Assembly: GCA_012934845.2 (NCBI GenBank)
Contig: WNNJ02003193.1
Coordinates: forward strand, 1 to 64,000
Direction: 5' to 3'
Origin: Pomphorhynchus laevis
Lineage: Eukaryota; Acanthocephala; Palaeacanthocephala; Echinorhynchida; Pomphorhynchidae
DNA length: 64,000 nt
Part shown: positions 10,786 to 21,015 of the stretch, piece by piece
Position numbering within the stretch: position 1 is the first letter of the stretch
How the letters are laid out: every line of letters starts with the position of its first letter
Notes under the pieces: model-generated
Told to the model about the DNA's origin: nothing
Databases searched by the model: none
What the model saw: the letters and a program-made list of their open reading frames with translations, nothing else
Translations under genes and position numbers: made by a program

Positions 10786-12085
10786 ATTTTGAACTTGTCT
10801 GGGTTTATAACGAGATGAATATGGGAAACGTTTGTAGATAGAAAGATAGTTGGAGGCAGAAATGCCGATATAATGTTGCGATGGGCTGGTACATGATAAT
10901 ATTCATCGGCGTATTGCATGACGCTAAAGGAGTAAGGTTTGATAAACGGAGAGAGATCGCCAAGCAGAAGAGAGAAAATCAGGGGACCGAGAACTGAATG
11001 TTGTGGGACCCCGCAAAAAATAGGGATGGGATGAGATGATGATGAATTAGCCCAGACTCGAAAAGAACGGTCTGATAGATATGAACAAACCATGCTACGA
11101 AGGGGTTAGAAAAGCCGTAATTATAACGAAGCCGAAAAAGGAGGATGGAGTGGTCGACGATGTCGTAGGCTGATGAGATGTCGAGGGAGATGAGAATACT
11201 ATATAGAGCATTATCACGAGAAATGAGTAGGTCGTTGTAAAATTTCATGCGGGCGATTTATGTGGCGTGAATAGAGTGGAAAGCAAATTGGATGAAGAGA
11301 GATAAACTTTGATATGTATCAAGATAAGGCGCTCTAAGAGCTTGGAAACAGTAGGGAGCAGTGAAATGAGGCGATAGCTAGAAGGAAGTGAGTGGTCGAG
11401 CAATTGTTTCTTAAGGAGGAGATGAATGATGGCAGATTTCCAGTGTGGAGTTAAACAAGGTGGTGAAGAAAGAGGATATCGATGAGCATATGGATTTAAG
11501 ATGGGTATAGGCATTGATCGGCAGGTGAGGTTTATTTGGGCAAGGACATGAAGACAGATGAGACTTCAGCATGTGAGACAGGGAGAAGATGAAAATTTTC
11601 TGGGAGGATGAGGCGAGGCGAGTAGCAGTGAGATGGAATGGAGACGGGGTTGTGAGAAAGCTACGTGGATACTTTGGTCTTGAGAAATGACGAATAATCA
11701 TGGAGATTGATGTTGCACGGCGAAGAGGAGCGAGCAAGGATTAAGTTAAAAGTATGCCAGAGAGTCTTAGAGTTGAATAAAGTGATGATTTTATGCTGCC
11801 AGAAGAAGTTCCATTCGGTACGTAGTAGGTTGAGATGCGACCGGTGAAGAGCAAGATAGAAATCACGGAGAGACGGAGTGATCGAGCGGAAATCAGTCTG
11901 AGAGAGCAGTGATAGACTCGAAAACCATGACGGAGTCGACGCTTTGAAAGTGTGCATGGATGTCAAACCATGTAGCACGGTGCCAGCGACGGTGAGAGTG
12001 AGACTTGAAGGGCAATAGAAGATCGAGAGTGGATGTATGTTCAGAGTCAAAAAGAATGGCAAAATCATGAGTAGAGGATGTTATA
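10743..12085 (-). pseudogene. L2-B LINE fragment (RT domain), decayed
   Basis: Minus-strand fragment of the L2-B family. From 12,068 downward: the EN-RT linker (HGLTSM, RSITPSLRDFYLALHRSHLNLLRT), FNSKTLWHTFN, the RT fingers and palm (YRLISLLPTVSKLLERL, SLDISSAYDIVDHSILLFRL, FCGVPQ, VLGPLIFSLLLGDLSPF) and MQYADE where YADD is expected. The frame is cut into at least four parts. Both the 5' part and the C-terminus are missing, and the fragment stops at a fold-back palindrome. Confidence 0.85.
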
Positions 12086-13300
12086 ATTCAGTTGTTTATA
12101 AGACGTGTAATTGTTCCCTTATGGTATTTTTATCCGTTATTTGTAGCTTGTATAGTTTAAGTTTCACTATCCATATTTCACATATGCACGAATTACTGTT
12201 TTAACCGCACTATGAAAAGATGGATACTTATACAGTATTAATAGACGAATCTTCACAATATAAAATGCCATTAAATAAAGAATTATTGGAGCTTGATCAA
12301 AGAAAGGAGGAAAATTTAAATGATACTTCGCTAACTTCGGTTAGCATCGTTAGAAAATTTATAGGTGATTTTCTGAAGATAACTTTCTGAAGATGCTAAC
12401 AGAGGTTGACGAAATAATGCTTTTCAATGAGAGATTACAATTTATCAATTCTAATTTGTCATTAAAAAGTAAGTGTACAAGATGTTTGGTGGTAGTAAAA
12501 GTTATTAAATAAATAACTTTTGGTAGAAAAAGTTATTTTCATTACGGTGCGAAATAAATATAATATATTTCTCATTCAGAGCAGACAGCATTAATTTACA
12601 ATATATAAATTTATTATAAATTGATCGTTCACTCATATTGGATTATTTATTAGTGGAGAGAGTGAAGAAAATAATTTTTTAATCGAATTTTCAATAGCCT
12701 ACTGCTATCATCTTCATGATGATTTTTGATCAAAATCTGTTTTATACTTCTGAGAAAATCCCACTTTTACATATAATCGCAATTCATTGCAACTTGTTAT
12801 TAAAGGTAAATTTAATTACTGATTGGTGTTGATCAATGTTGCATGATGCAGTATGTATTATTCAATTGCATGGGATTTGTCCACAAACTGATCTTATCTA
12901 ATTCTGTGTATTCAAGTCGGCATTTGATGCCAACAGTCCTCAAGTATAGCCTTTATAAAATTTACATATGCTCTGAATTGACATAATTAAACATTAGTCC
13001 CAAATTTGTCGTCTGTTTTCCGCTTTACACTAAAAAGTATATTTAATAATATATTAATGAACAATTAATAATATTATATAATATAATAATAAATATTATA
13101 ATAATAAACAATTTTATAAATTGTTTATTTTAAAGAATAAAACACCAGTCTTTTCACATCAGATTATCCTTTATTTTAGGTAATGCGATAAAATTAATAT
13201 AAGGTTTATGAATTTTAATTTCAAAATTATTTGTAAAAAACATTTAATAAAATTCAATAATAATTAAAATGCGATAATTGATAAATAAACAATTTATACA
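12086..13300. other. AT-rich region with a half MITE and a possible LINE ORF1 scrap
   Basis: Mostly AT-rich non-coding sequence. Around 12,280-12,345 the text closely resembles 63,371-63,432 (same run of ATAAAGAATTATTGGAGCT, then GATCAAAGAAAGGA). In that frame both encode a stretch like KELLELDQRKxE, so this may be a scrap of the same LINE ORF1. A single MITE arm lies at 12,650-12,718. No host gene seen. Confidence 0.4.
12650..12718 (+). repeat. Half copy of the TTAGTGG MITE
   Basis: Begins TTAGTGGAGAGAGTGAAG after a TA and matches one arm of the full palindromic element at 13,309-13,464, ending near TATCATCTTCA. The second arm is missing. Confidence 0.75.
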
Positions 13301-13308
13301 ATTATTTA

Positions 13309-13464
13309 TTAGTGGAGAGAGTGAAGTAAAATATTTATTTAATCGAATTTTCAATAGCCTACTGCTAAAACCTGCTGCAATAGTCTACTGCACTACTGAA
13401 GATGATATCAGTAGGCTATTGAAAATTCGGTTAAATAAATATTTTACTTCACTCTGTCCACTAA
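13309..13464. mobile_element. Palindromic MITE with TA target duplication
   Basis: A 156-bp element bounded by TTAGTGG and CCACTAA and flanked on both sides by TA (13,307-13,308 and 13,465-13,466). The two arms, 13,303-13,364 and 13,409-13,470 counting flanks, are 62 nt each and differ at only two positions. The TA duplication and the long inverted repeats suit a Tc1/mariner-type non-autonomous element. No transposase for it is visible in the window. Single arms of the same family lie at 12,650 and 28,131. Confidence 0.85.
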
Positions 13465-13772
13465 TAAATAATATAAATTTATTATATAAATTTTCATTTA
13501 TAAAATAAAATATGAGCAGTGCCCGTTTAAATGTATTTAAAGTAAAATAAGTTATACACAAAACAAGTCTTTAGTATTCCTGTTTTATCTCATGAAAATT
13601 AATTTCAAGACCGTAAGCGATAACTATTCCAGAGTGAAGGTTCATAACTTCTAGTATTTTGCCGCGTTTATCCGTGATCTAATAGCTCGTTGATGTCACG
13701 CGAGGTCATCTATGTAAAACAGTCAAACCCTCAAAGCTTTCTGTATTGCTGAGTCTTAATTTTTGATTAACG

Positions 13773-14345
13773 ATGAAAAATAAACCAATTATCCTCTCCT
13801 TTTTTTCTAGACTCGATTATTGTCTTAGTCTATTTTCCAACTCACCTAAATCCACTCTTCTTCCCCTACAACGCATCGTCAACGCAGCCGTCCGAATTCT
13901 CCTCCGTCTTCGTCGTTTTGATCATACATCCTACCATCTTGCTTCTCTCGATTTGCCTACAATTTATTGTCGTGTTCAAATTCGTCTTCTTATCGTTGCT
14001 TTCCGCCTTGTAACTTTTCATACCCCTTCATTTCTCAACCTTCCTTTTCTTGATAATTATCGTCCTGTTTACTGTTCCTTGCGTTCCTATAATTCCCTTC
14101 TTTTACATGTCCCAAACTACTCTACCTCCTTTGGACTCCGCTCCTTCCTGGTGGCTGCTCCTCTATCGTGGAACCATCTGCCCATTCATATACGCCAATC
14201 AACTTCCCTGCCGTGCTTCAAACGCCAAATCCGATCCCATTTAAACAATTTATCTGCTTGACTTTTTCATTTTTTGTTAGTGGACTTGTAAGCGTGCAGC
14301 TTGTACGCATTTGCCACCTTAAATAAATTTGTATTATTAAATTGT
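13773..14345 (+). pseudogene. L2-A 3' fragment
   Basis: A 5'-truncated L2-A copy with 150 residues of intact ORF2 C-terminus (FSRLDYCLSLFSNSPKS through PIHIRQSTSLPCFKRQI, ending LNNLSA), then the 3' hairpin at 14,292-14,308, ATTTGCCACC and an AAATAAATTTG tail. It is almost identical to the minus-strand copy at 2,518-3,010, with only a few residue changes, which argues for recent mobility. The open frame is the tail of a LINE protein, not a host gene. Confidence 0.9.
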
Positions 14346-15060
14346 CATCGTAAATTCTCATAGTTTGTATTAACGATGGCATCTTTTAGATAGTTTGGAG
14401 TGTCGTAGCAATTATATGCTTCCATTAGTTTTCCTATTAACATGTTTGTCTGGTGCGGTATCTACAAAATCAATTAGGTTTACTATGACAATCTTCGATT
14501 ATATATCATTAACAATAACCTTAATGATAATCTCATAATTCAATGTTTAAATACGTAGTGTTTGACGGCCGGAACGTTCTAATTCGTGAAGTATCGTACC
14601 CCATAAGAAGATTTCTAAAAAGCAAACTTTTCTCTAATAGATACACTTTGACTTGCAGAATGAAATGAAATATGAATTAAATTTATATTTTGATAGCTCG
14701 TAATCAGAATAATAAATAGTCTTGTCACAAACGTAACAAAACGTTTTTTATATTAAAAATAAAAATAATTTTCTAAAAGAGATTAATAAATTGATATATT
14801 TTGTTGTTTCTGATCAAAAATTAAATTTTAAAAATAAATCATTCATGTTTCAACCTTTAATATTTAAAATATAAGAATTATGTGTATTGCAGACGATTTA
14901 ATACGTTATCTTTTTTAGAAATCAGCTTTTGCTATTCAGCAAAAACATCATATTGGCATTTATAAGAACCTTTAGAAAGCAGATATAATGTGGAACACTT
15001 ACTAAAATAGCCAAGTTAATATGATTTTGTTGTGATTTATAACTTAGGATATAGATTTTC
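14346..15060. other. AT-rich spacer, nothing assigned
   Basis: AT-rich, no coding or RNA signal that I can support. Confidence 0.4.
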
Positions 15061-15410
15061 GCGAGTCGCTATAGCTTGTGCAGATCCCACTGGTGGACCG
15101 ACTCTACGTCATCGTATGAAGGCATTGGGGCTCACAGAGTCGCATGAGTGCGTGGTTACATGAGTCCGTTCCAAGAAGTACAGCTGGTCGCACACTCCAG
15201 CCCTTATCCTCAGAGAGTAGGTCGCCCCCTCTCTTCCCGCATGGTCGAATGGTAGAGGCGTGTGCATTGCAAACTCTATGTACGGGTTCAAACCTCGATC
15301 ATGCACTCTCTATTGACTTCTCTGTAAACACACGTCAAAGCCACAAGATCGCGTTATCGAAAGACGTAGGGGCACCCTATGATAAAGCGGGACCACTCTT
15401 CATTAATTAG
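15061..15410 (+). repeat. GC-richer island with tRNA-like promoter boxes, possible SINE
   Basis: This 350-bp island is distinctly GC-richer than its surroundings. At 15,238-15,310 an A-box-like AATGGTAGAGG and a B-box-like GGGTTCAAACC lie about 45 nt apart. The ends of that segment can pair like an acceptor stem (GCATGG with TCATGC). The D and anticodon stems do not fold well, so it is not a working tRNA. A tRNA-derived SINE head fits best. The overlapping open frames on both strands show no protein motif. No second copy is visible in this window, which weakens the SINE reading. Confidence 0.4.
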
Positions 15411-15609
15411 GATCTAATCAAAATATACGGACTTGGTTTAGCAAGAATTTTTTACAAACGTGAATTAACTTCTCAAAGTGTAAATTTAAAAATAAACGTA
15501 TAAATTGTTGTTCAATTAGAACTTTATCTTGCTATATTTAAGCCTATAATTTGATTTATATGTTGTCCGCTTACTGATTCGTACAGTAAGAATTGCATAC
15601 TCAATTCTT

Positions 15610-16235
15610 CACTCTTTTCACTTCCTCTTAACTATCTCTCTCCCGATGATCTCTGCATTCTGTTTGATTCTGAACTTATGTCTATCATCAATAAACTTCT
15701 GCCTAGTCGACTTCGACGTTCCCAGCGCTTGCGCCATGCTCCTGCTTCGATTCTGACTATAGTCTTTCTTAGCGTTCGATTCCGTCACTCTTTTCGTATG
15801 TATAAACGCTTTCTTAAACGTTCTCCTAACTCACTCCCTCCAAATCTCCGTGATACCTACTTTTCTCTAAGATCGTTCACATCTCATTCTTATACGTAAT
15901 AAACGTAATCGCTTTTGGCGAAATCAACTCGAGTCCTCTTCCAACTCTAAATCTCACTTTAAAATCTTAAACTCTATTCTTTCACGATCATTTACCCCTT
16001 GTAATATAAATCCTGATGAATTTTCTTCTTATCTACAAACTTCCTGGTGGCTGCTCCTCTATCGTGGAATCATCTGCCCATTCATATACGCCAATCAACT
16101 TCCCTGCCGTGCTTCAAACGCCAAATCCGATCCCATTTAAACAATTTATCTGCTTGACTGTTTCATTTTTGTCTGTGGACTTGTAAGCGTACAGCTTGTA
16201 CGCATTTGCTACGTTAAATAATTTTGTATTATTAA
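15610..16235 (+). pseudogene. Internally deleted L2-A copy
   Basis: Contains the L2-A EN-RT linker (from LSPDDLCILFDSEL to about 16,040), then joins directly to the ORF2 C-terminus (tggtggctgctcctctatcg) and the 3' hairpin (16,187-16,203) with its tail. About 1.4 kb of RT is missing relative to L2-A. The junction is clean, so this is a short non-autonomous derivative that keeps the 3' recognition end. Small frame breaks occur in the linker. Confidence 0.85.
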
Positions 16236-16789
16236 TCAAATTCAAAAACTTGACTTTTCTTTCTCAGTTTTCAAACGATGAAGTTGATTGTATATATTCT
16301 AGGTTAACATATACGTAACCAGTTTTTTACTTGAATAAATCATTATTTTTTATTTTTTTTACGTAACCTTACTCCATCTATAATTTCATTCACTTTGAAA
16401 CAAAAGCCTGTCCATATTTAAGTGATCATTATTACATGTTCGAGGCGTGTGATATTCGTCGGGTGGTTCATTTCTGAGGATTTAGTATATAATAGTACGT
16501 AAATAAGTTGGTCATTTTTATTAAAATTAAAAAAGTAGATCCATACTCGAAAAAAAATTAAATAAAAATTATATTATTGTGAATATTGCTTACACGAGCA
16601 GCTATTCTTCATTGGTCGTGTGGTTGTTTGAATCCTATCAGCATCACTGTACACTACAATCAGCGTGGGTGGGACTCATCAGCCGTGAGACCACGCCTAC
16701 ATTTCGTGTTCGGTCCTGTTACTGCTTCTGCTGAACTCCTTGTCGCCGATTAAGGTTACCGATGTCGCCGATCTCCGATTAAGGCGACG
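16236..16789. other. AT-rich spacer with a repeat at 16,609-16,700
   Basis: No gene seen. 16,609-16,700 belongs to a repeat that recurs inverted at 55,521-55,599 over about 75 bp (shared run GTGGTTGTTTGAATCCTATC, then AGCATCACTGTACACTACAA) and more distantly at about 6,590-6,690 on the minus strand. It precedes a Ty3/gypsy fossil and could be part of its LTR. Confidence 0.5.
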
Positions 16790-17860
16790 CAACAATTTGA
16801 AAGAATATCAATCGATTTGAAGGGACCGATGTCATCTACTTCAAAAATCGCTATTTGCTTGTAATGGTGGACGAATTCTCACGGTTCCCATTTGGCTTCG
16901 CTTGTCCCGATATGTCGACCAAAACGGTGATAAAGTGTCTGAGTCAGATATTCACACTATTCGGTACACCCTCGTTTGTACATTCTGATAGGGTAACCTC
17001 GTTAATGTCCCGCGAATTATCTGATTATTTATGCAGAAACGGTGTTGCCTGTAGCAGAAGCACACCTTACAACCCCACTGGCAATGGTCAGGTGGAGAGA
17101 TATAACGGAATTATGTGGAGAAGCATCGCACTTGATCTTCGAACTCGTCGACTGCTCATCGAGCATTGGAAAGGTATCTTTCAACTGCGCTTCACTCAAT
17201 TCATTCTCTCCAATGTACTCGAACAGGAGAAACTCCTCACGAAAGGTTTATTTGATTCTAACGCTGTTCCTATATTGGATGGAGCATTCCAACATGGCTA
17301 TTTTCTTCAGGTCCCGTGCTATTGAAAAAACAAAATTGCACAAGTAAGTACGATCCTTTAGCGGAGAGGGTCGATCTAATTAATGTCAGTTCGTATTACG
17401 CCCTCGTCCGCTTAAGTGATGGACGCGAATCTACAGTGTCGACTAAACAATTTGCTCAGTGTATCGAGGATCATGGACCATGTGATATGTTTTATGGTAG
17501 GGTTCATAACTATATGGACGCGTTTAATACGGATAAAGGGACATACACGGAAAGGAATGAAATCCAACAAAGTACCAGTCCTGATCCGATCAACAAGGAA
17601 TTCATTATATGTACTCCAGACGATCAACATACTGAGGAGTTGGTCGAAGGTCATCATGATACAAGTGATATCAGTTCAATTTGAATAAGAATGTCCAAGA
17701 TACGACCGACCATAGGAATCCAGAGGAACATGATGGAGACGAACAACACGATGAGATATCAACCACATCTAGACAAACTGACTCGAATGTCGATGTATTT
17801 CGCAGCAACCGAAGACGACGACAAATCCCAATTATTTGGACGACTACGTAGTCGTGGAGA
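16790..17860 (+). mobile_element. Ty3/gypsy-type LTR retrotransposon fossil (integrase)
   Basis: Integrase core and C-terminal region: ISIDLK, VDEFSRFPFGFACPD, LFGTPSFVHSDR, SRSTPYNPTGNGQVERYNG, then a C-terminal part with SKYDPLAERVDLI and DGRESTVS, and a basic end near 17,830. The core is the same type as the fossil at 7.3-9.8 kb. It is a fragment with a few breaks. RT, RNase H and gag are absent, and no LTR pair was identified. Moderately old. Confidence 0.85.
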
Positions 17861-17949
17861 ATGACATATATTACGAACACTAACTTATTATTCTGTTTTG
17901 TAGATTGTTTAACAAAGCTTACGTTAGTACATACTTCAAATATGTTAGC

Positions 17950-18340
17950 ACTCTTATTAGCCTCCAAACTTTCAAATCATCTGCATATAACAGCGATCAC
18001 GATGACAATAAATTCGGCAGTTTGCTTATGTAAATGCTGAATAGCATCGGTCCAAATACCGAACCCTGCGGTAGAGCGCTTGGATCTCATACTGTTGCGA
18101 AAAGGTTCTATTTGTACCAATCTCGTAATTACGATAAGATATAAAATTGTGTATCCAACGAATTCAGATAGGGCCCAAACCCAGTGCATGAATTTTCATA
18201 ACTAGCAGATCATTATCATCCCGATCAAACGCTTTCAAAAGTCGAAAATATATGACATCGACGCTGTCGAAACTACAATAATTTAACGATAAACACGTAA
18301 AGTAGTTTTTGATTCTTCTCTCCCCATAAACACAACAGCT
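17950..18340 (-). pseudogene. LINE RT remnant
   Basis: Minus-strand RT scrap. Reading from about 18,260 down: FLKAFDRDDND, LIRWIHNFISYR, LPQGSVFGPMLFSIYI and LLYADDLK, that is, RT motif A through YADD. At least one frame change and stops are present. The turn GSVFGPMLF is like CR1/L2-group RTs but differs from L2-A and L2-B, so it is a separate family. Confidence 0.75.
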
Positions 18341-18437
18341 TCCCTTCTATAGGGTTCACAAATATTGTACAGTTTTTGCTGGCATCTTTTATCACCAGTT
18401 TCCATACAAACACGGCTTCATTTTTATTTTACAAGAG

Positions 18438-18479
18438 AATAAAGCATTTGTTGCTCATTACAACAACAAATGCTTTATT
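18438..18479. repeat. Fold-back palindrome at the 5' border of L2-B
   Basis: Arms AATAAAGCATTTGTTG (18,438-18,453) and its reverse complement (18,464-18,479) with a 10-nt loop. It sits where the L2-B copy starts. Confidence 0.85.
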
Positions 18480-19672
18480 TAGCAAAGCTTTATAGTGAAA
18501 TAGAGAGTCTCAAGACAAATATATTGAAACTATCTGGCAATGCAGCGATGTCCACACATGCCTCTTCGTATTGTAATAAGTTTCAACCTCGATGCCCAAT
18601 TCTTCCGCATTCGATTGCCTCTAAGAATGCCAAATGTCCCATCTCTTCTACAGGTATTACTATACATCCTTCAATTTTGCCCAATCAATCAGCTCAATCT
18701 TCTGATGTTACTGTCATTGACCATTTGCAACCCAGTATTTCTTTAGTCGTATCAGATAAATCACCTTACGTTTCTACCCCTCATTGCGTTTCTACGTCAT
18801 CATCAGATAATCCATCATCAGATAATCTGAAGGAGCCGCAAATTGTATCGCAGCAAGATGGATTTTGTCAAGTTTATGATAAATCTACCGAGACAGTGAC
18901 GGAGCCGCAAATTGTTACAACTAATGTATTTTCACTCCCCGACAGCCCACGTCCCGTCCTTCCCGTCTCGTTTCTCAATACCTTGCATCCATCAATCAAA
19001 ATCACCTCCACCAACCTCCACTATCCTTCCACTCATAACCTTTCCTCACATCGCTTGCCACCCTCTTTATTATCATTATCCTCTATGTCTCCCGTCGTCA
19101 AACCAAATCCCTCAAAATCATAAACTGCCAGCTCTTCTATCGTGATATCACCTACTCACGACAGTCGTCCTCCTTTACGGAAGCGCTTTGCTTCTCGCGA
19201 TCGTTGCGTCATTGTCACTAATATCACGCCTTCTAACTCCTTATCTCCACAAACACGTCTAGACCACGATGTTTCCGCCTTCAGATCCATCCTCTCGTCT
19301 ATTGTCCCTGCGGATAAACCATCCTTTTTCAAGGACATTTCTCCTGTCGCATTCATCCGTCTAAACAAATCTTCTCAATCTAATCCTTCCCAGCCCCCTC
19401 TCCTAAAAATTGTTTTCAAGCATCGCTCTCACGCGTCTTCTGTCCTCTCTCAACGATTCAAACTCATTTCATCTTCAACCACTCGAATTTTCCCCGATCG
19501 CGCTCCTTCTGAAATCGCTCAAATCCCTTCAGCCCGCGTCGAAAAACGCCGTCGCGAGGAAAACGGCGAAACATCACTCTCCATCCGAAATATAGACGGA
19601 AATTTTCAAGTTGTCCACACCCGTCCGAAAATTCGATGGCGCTCCATCTCTCCTATGTTTCTTCTCCACTAG
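18470..19672 (+). pseudogene. L2-B ORF1 (one in-frame stop)
   Basis: One continuous frame from 18,470 to 19,672, interrupted by a single TAA at 19,121-19,123. The first half is a Ser/Pro/Thr-rich linker carrying FLNTLHPSIKITS, the counterpart of a repeated LLNNLHPSIKIIS-like motif in L2-A ORF1. The second half (RDRCVIVTNI, DHDVSAFRSILSS, AFIRLNKSS, RTRPKIRWR-like end) matches the L2-A C-terminal domain throughout. It overlaps the ORF2 start by 37 nt in the same relative frame as L2-A. It would be an RNA-binding ORF1 protein if intact. Confidence 0.8.
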
Positions 19673-21015
19673 ACTCTTTCGCCACAACAGACGGTTTCCG
19701 CCTCGGTCTCCTCAACACTAGATCTATTCTCAATAAATCCGATCTTATCCTCAACCTATTCACCAAGGAATCCATTGATATCTTCTGCCTCACCGAATCC
19801 TGGTACTCAGATTCCGACGACCTTTCCATTCGCCGTCTGCTCTCTACCGGTTGCTCCCTAGTCGAATCCGCCCGCCCCCTCAGCTCATGCCCTTCTAAAT
19901 TCTCTAATCATGGCGGCATCGTCGCATTCGCGCGTCACCCCGCGTCTCTTCGCAAAATCAATCCCCCTTTCAGTCCTTGCTCTTTTGAATTGCTCATATG
20001 TCGTTATTCTAACCCGATAACTCTAGATCTCGCCATTGTATACCGTCCTGGTTCATCAGCTCCTAATGCCTCATTTTTTTACCGAACTCGCTGACCTCCT
20101 CTCTCATTGTTCTTTGTCATCAATCCCTTCACTCGTTCTAGGCGACTTCAATATCCGCCTAGACCGCCCCTCTTCTACGGATTCCATCCGGTTCATCAAC
20201 ATTCTATCCAACTACAATTACAAACTAATCTCCACTGCCCCCACACATATACTTGGTGAGGCACTCGACATCATCGCTGTCCCCGATCATTTTGCTGCCT
20301 ACACCTCACTGTCCATCTCTGATCCTGGTCTATCCGATCACTTTCTTATCACCCTTGATCTCACTCAAATCACACCCCTCCTCACAAACCTACAATCCTA
20401 CGTCGCCCTTGGAGAAATCTTGACCTCTCCCTTCTCCGCTCTGCCTTACTCCAATCATCTCTATCATTACCCACAATAACATATTCATCTCCTCACGATC
20501 TCGCCTTTCTTTTCGACTCGGAACTCACATCCACTCTCGATATTCTCTTGCCCTTAAAGTCTCACCAACACCGTCGCTTGCACCGTGCCCCATGGTTTGA
20601 CATCCAATGCCTACTATCAAAGCGTCGACTCCGCCATGCTTTTCGAGTCTATCACCGCTCTCTCAGACGTGATTTCCGCTCGATCACTCCGTCTTTCCGT
20701 GATTCCTATCTTGCTCTTCGCCGGTCTCATCTCAACCTACTACGTACCAAATGCAACTACTTCTGGCAGCATAAAATCATCACTTCATTCAACTCTAAGA
20801 CTCTCTGGCATACTTTTAACTCAATCCTTGCTCGCTCTTCTTCGCCGTGCAACATCAATGCCAATGATTATTCGTCATTTCTCCAGACTAAAGTATCCAC
20901 GTTGCTCTCTCACACCCCGATCTCCATCCTATCCCACTCTGCCTAGTCTAATCTCATCCTTCCGGAACTCTTTCATCTTCTCCCTGTCTCACCTACAGAA
21001 GTATCATCTGTCCTC
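19636..21015 (+). pseudogene. L2-B ORF2 N-terminal half (APE endonuclease), frameshifted
   Basis: ORF2 starts MALHLSYVSS. Endonuclease motifs in order: LLNTRSILNK, CLTESWYSDSDD, NHGGIVAF, AIVYRPGSS, then after a frame change near 20,075 SLVLGDFNIRLD, DIIAV and LSDHFLITLD. A second frame change before 20,548 returns to the original frame (linker HRAPWFDIQC, LSKRRLRHAF), and one in-frame stop lies at 20,944-20,946. All APE catalytic motifs are present, so only these three lesions separate this half from an open frame. It is coded in frame with the RT part that follows. Confidence 0.85.

Noticed and set aside
15238-15310. tRNA gene, possibly Ala(UGC)
   Set aside because: A and B boxes and the acceptor ends fit, but the D and anticodon stems do not pair; kept only as a SINE-like repeat.
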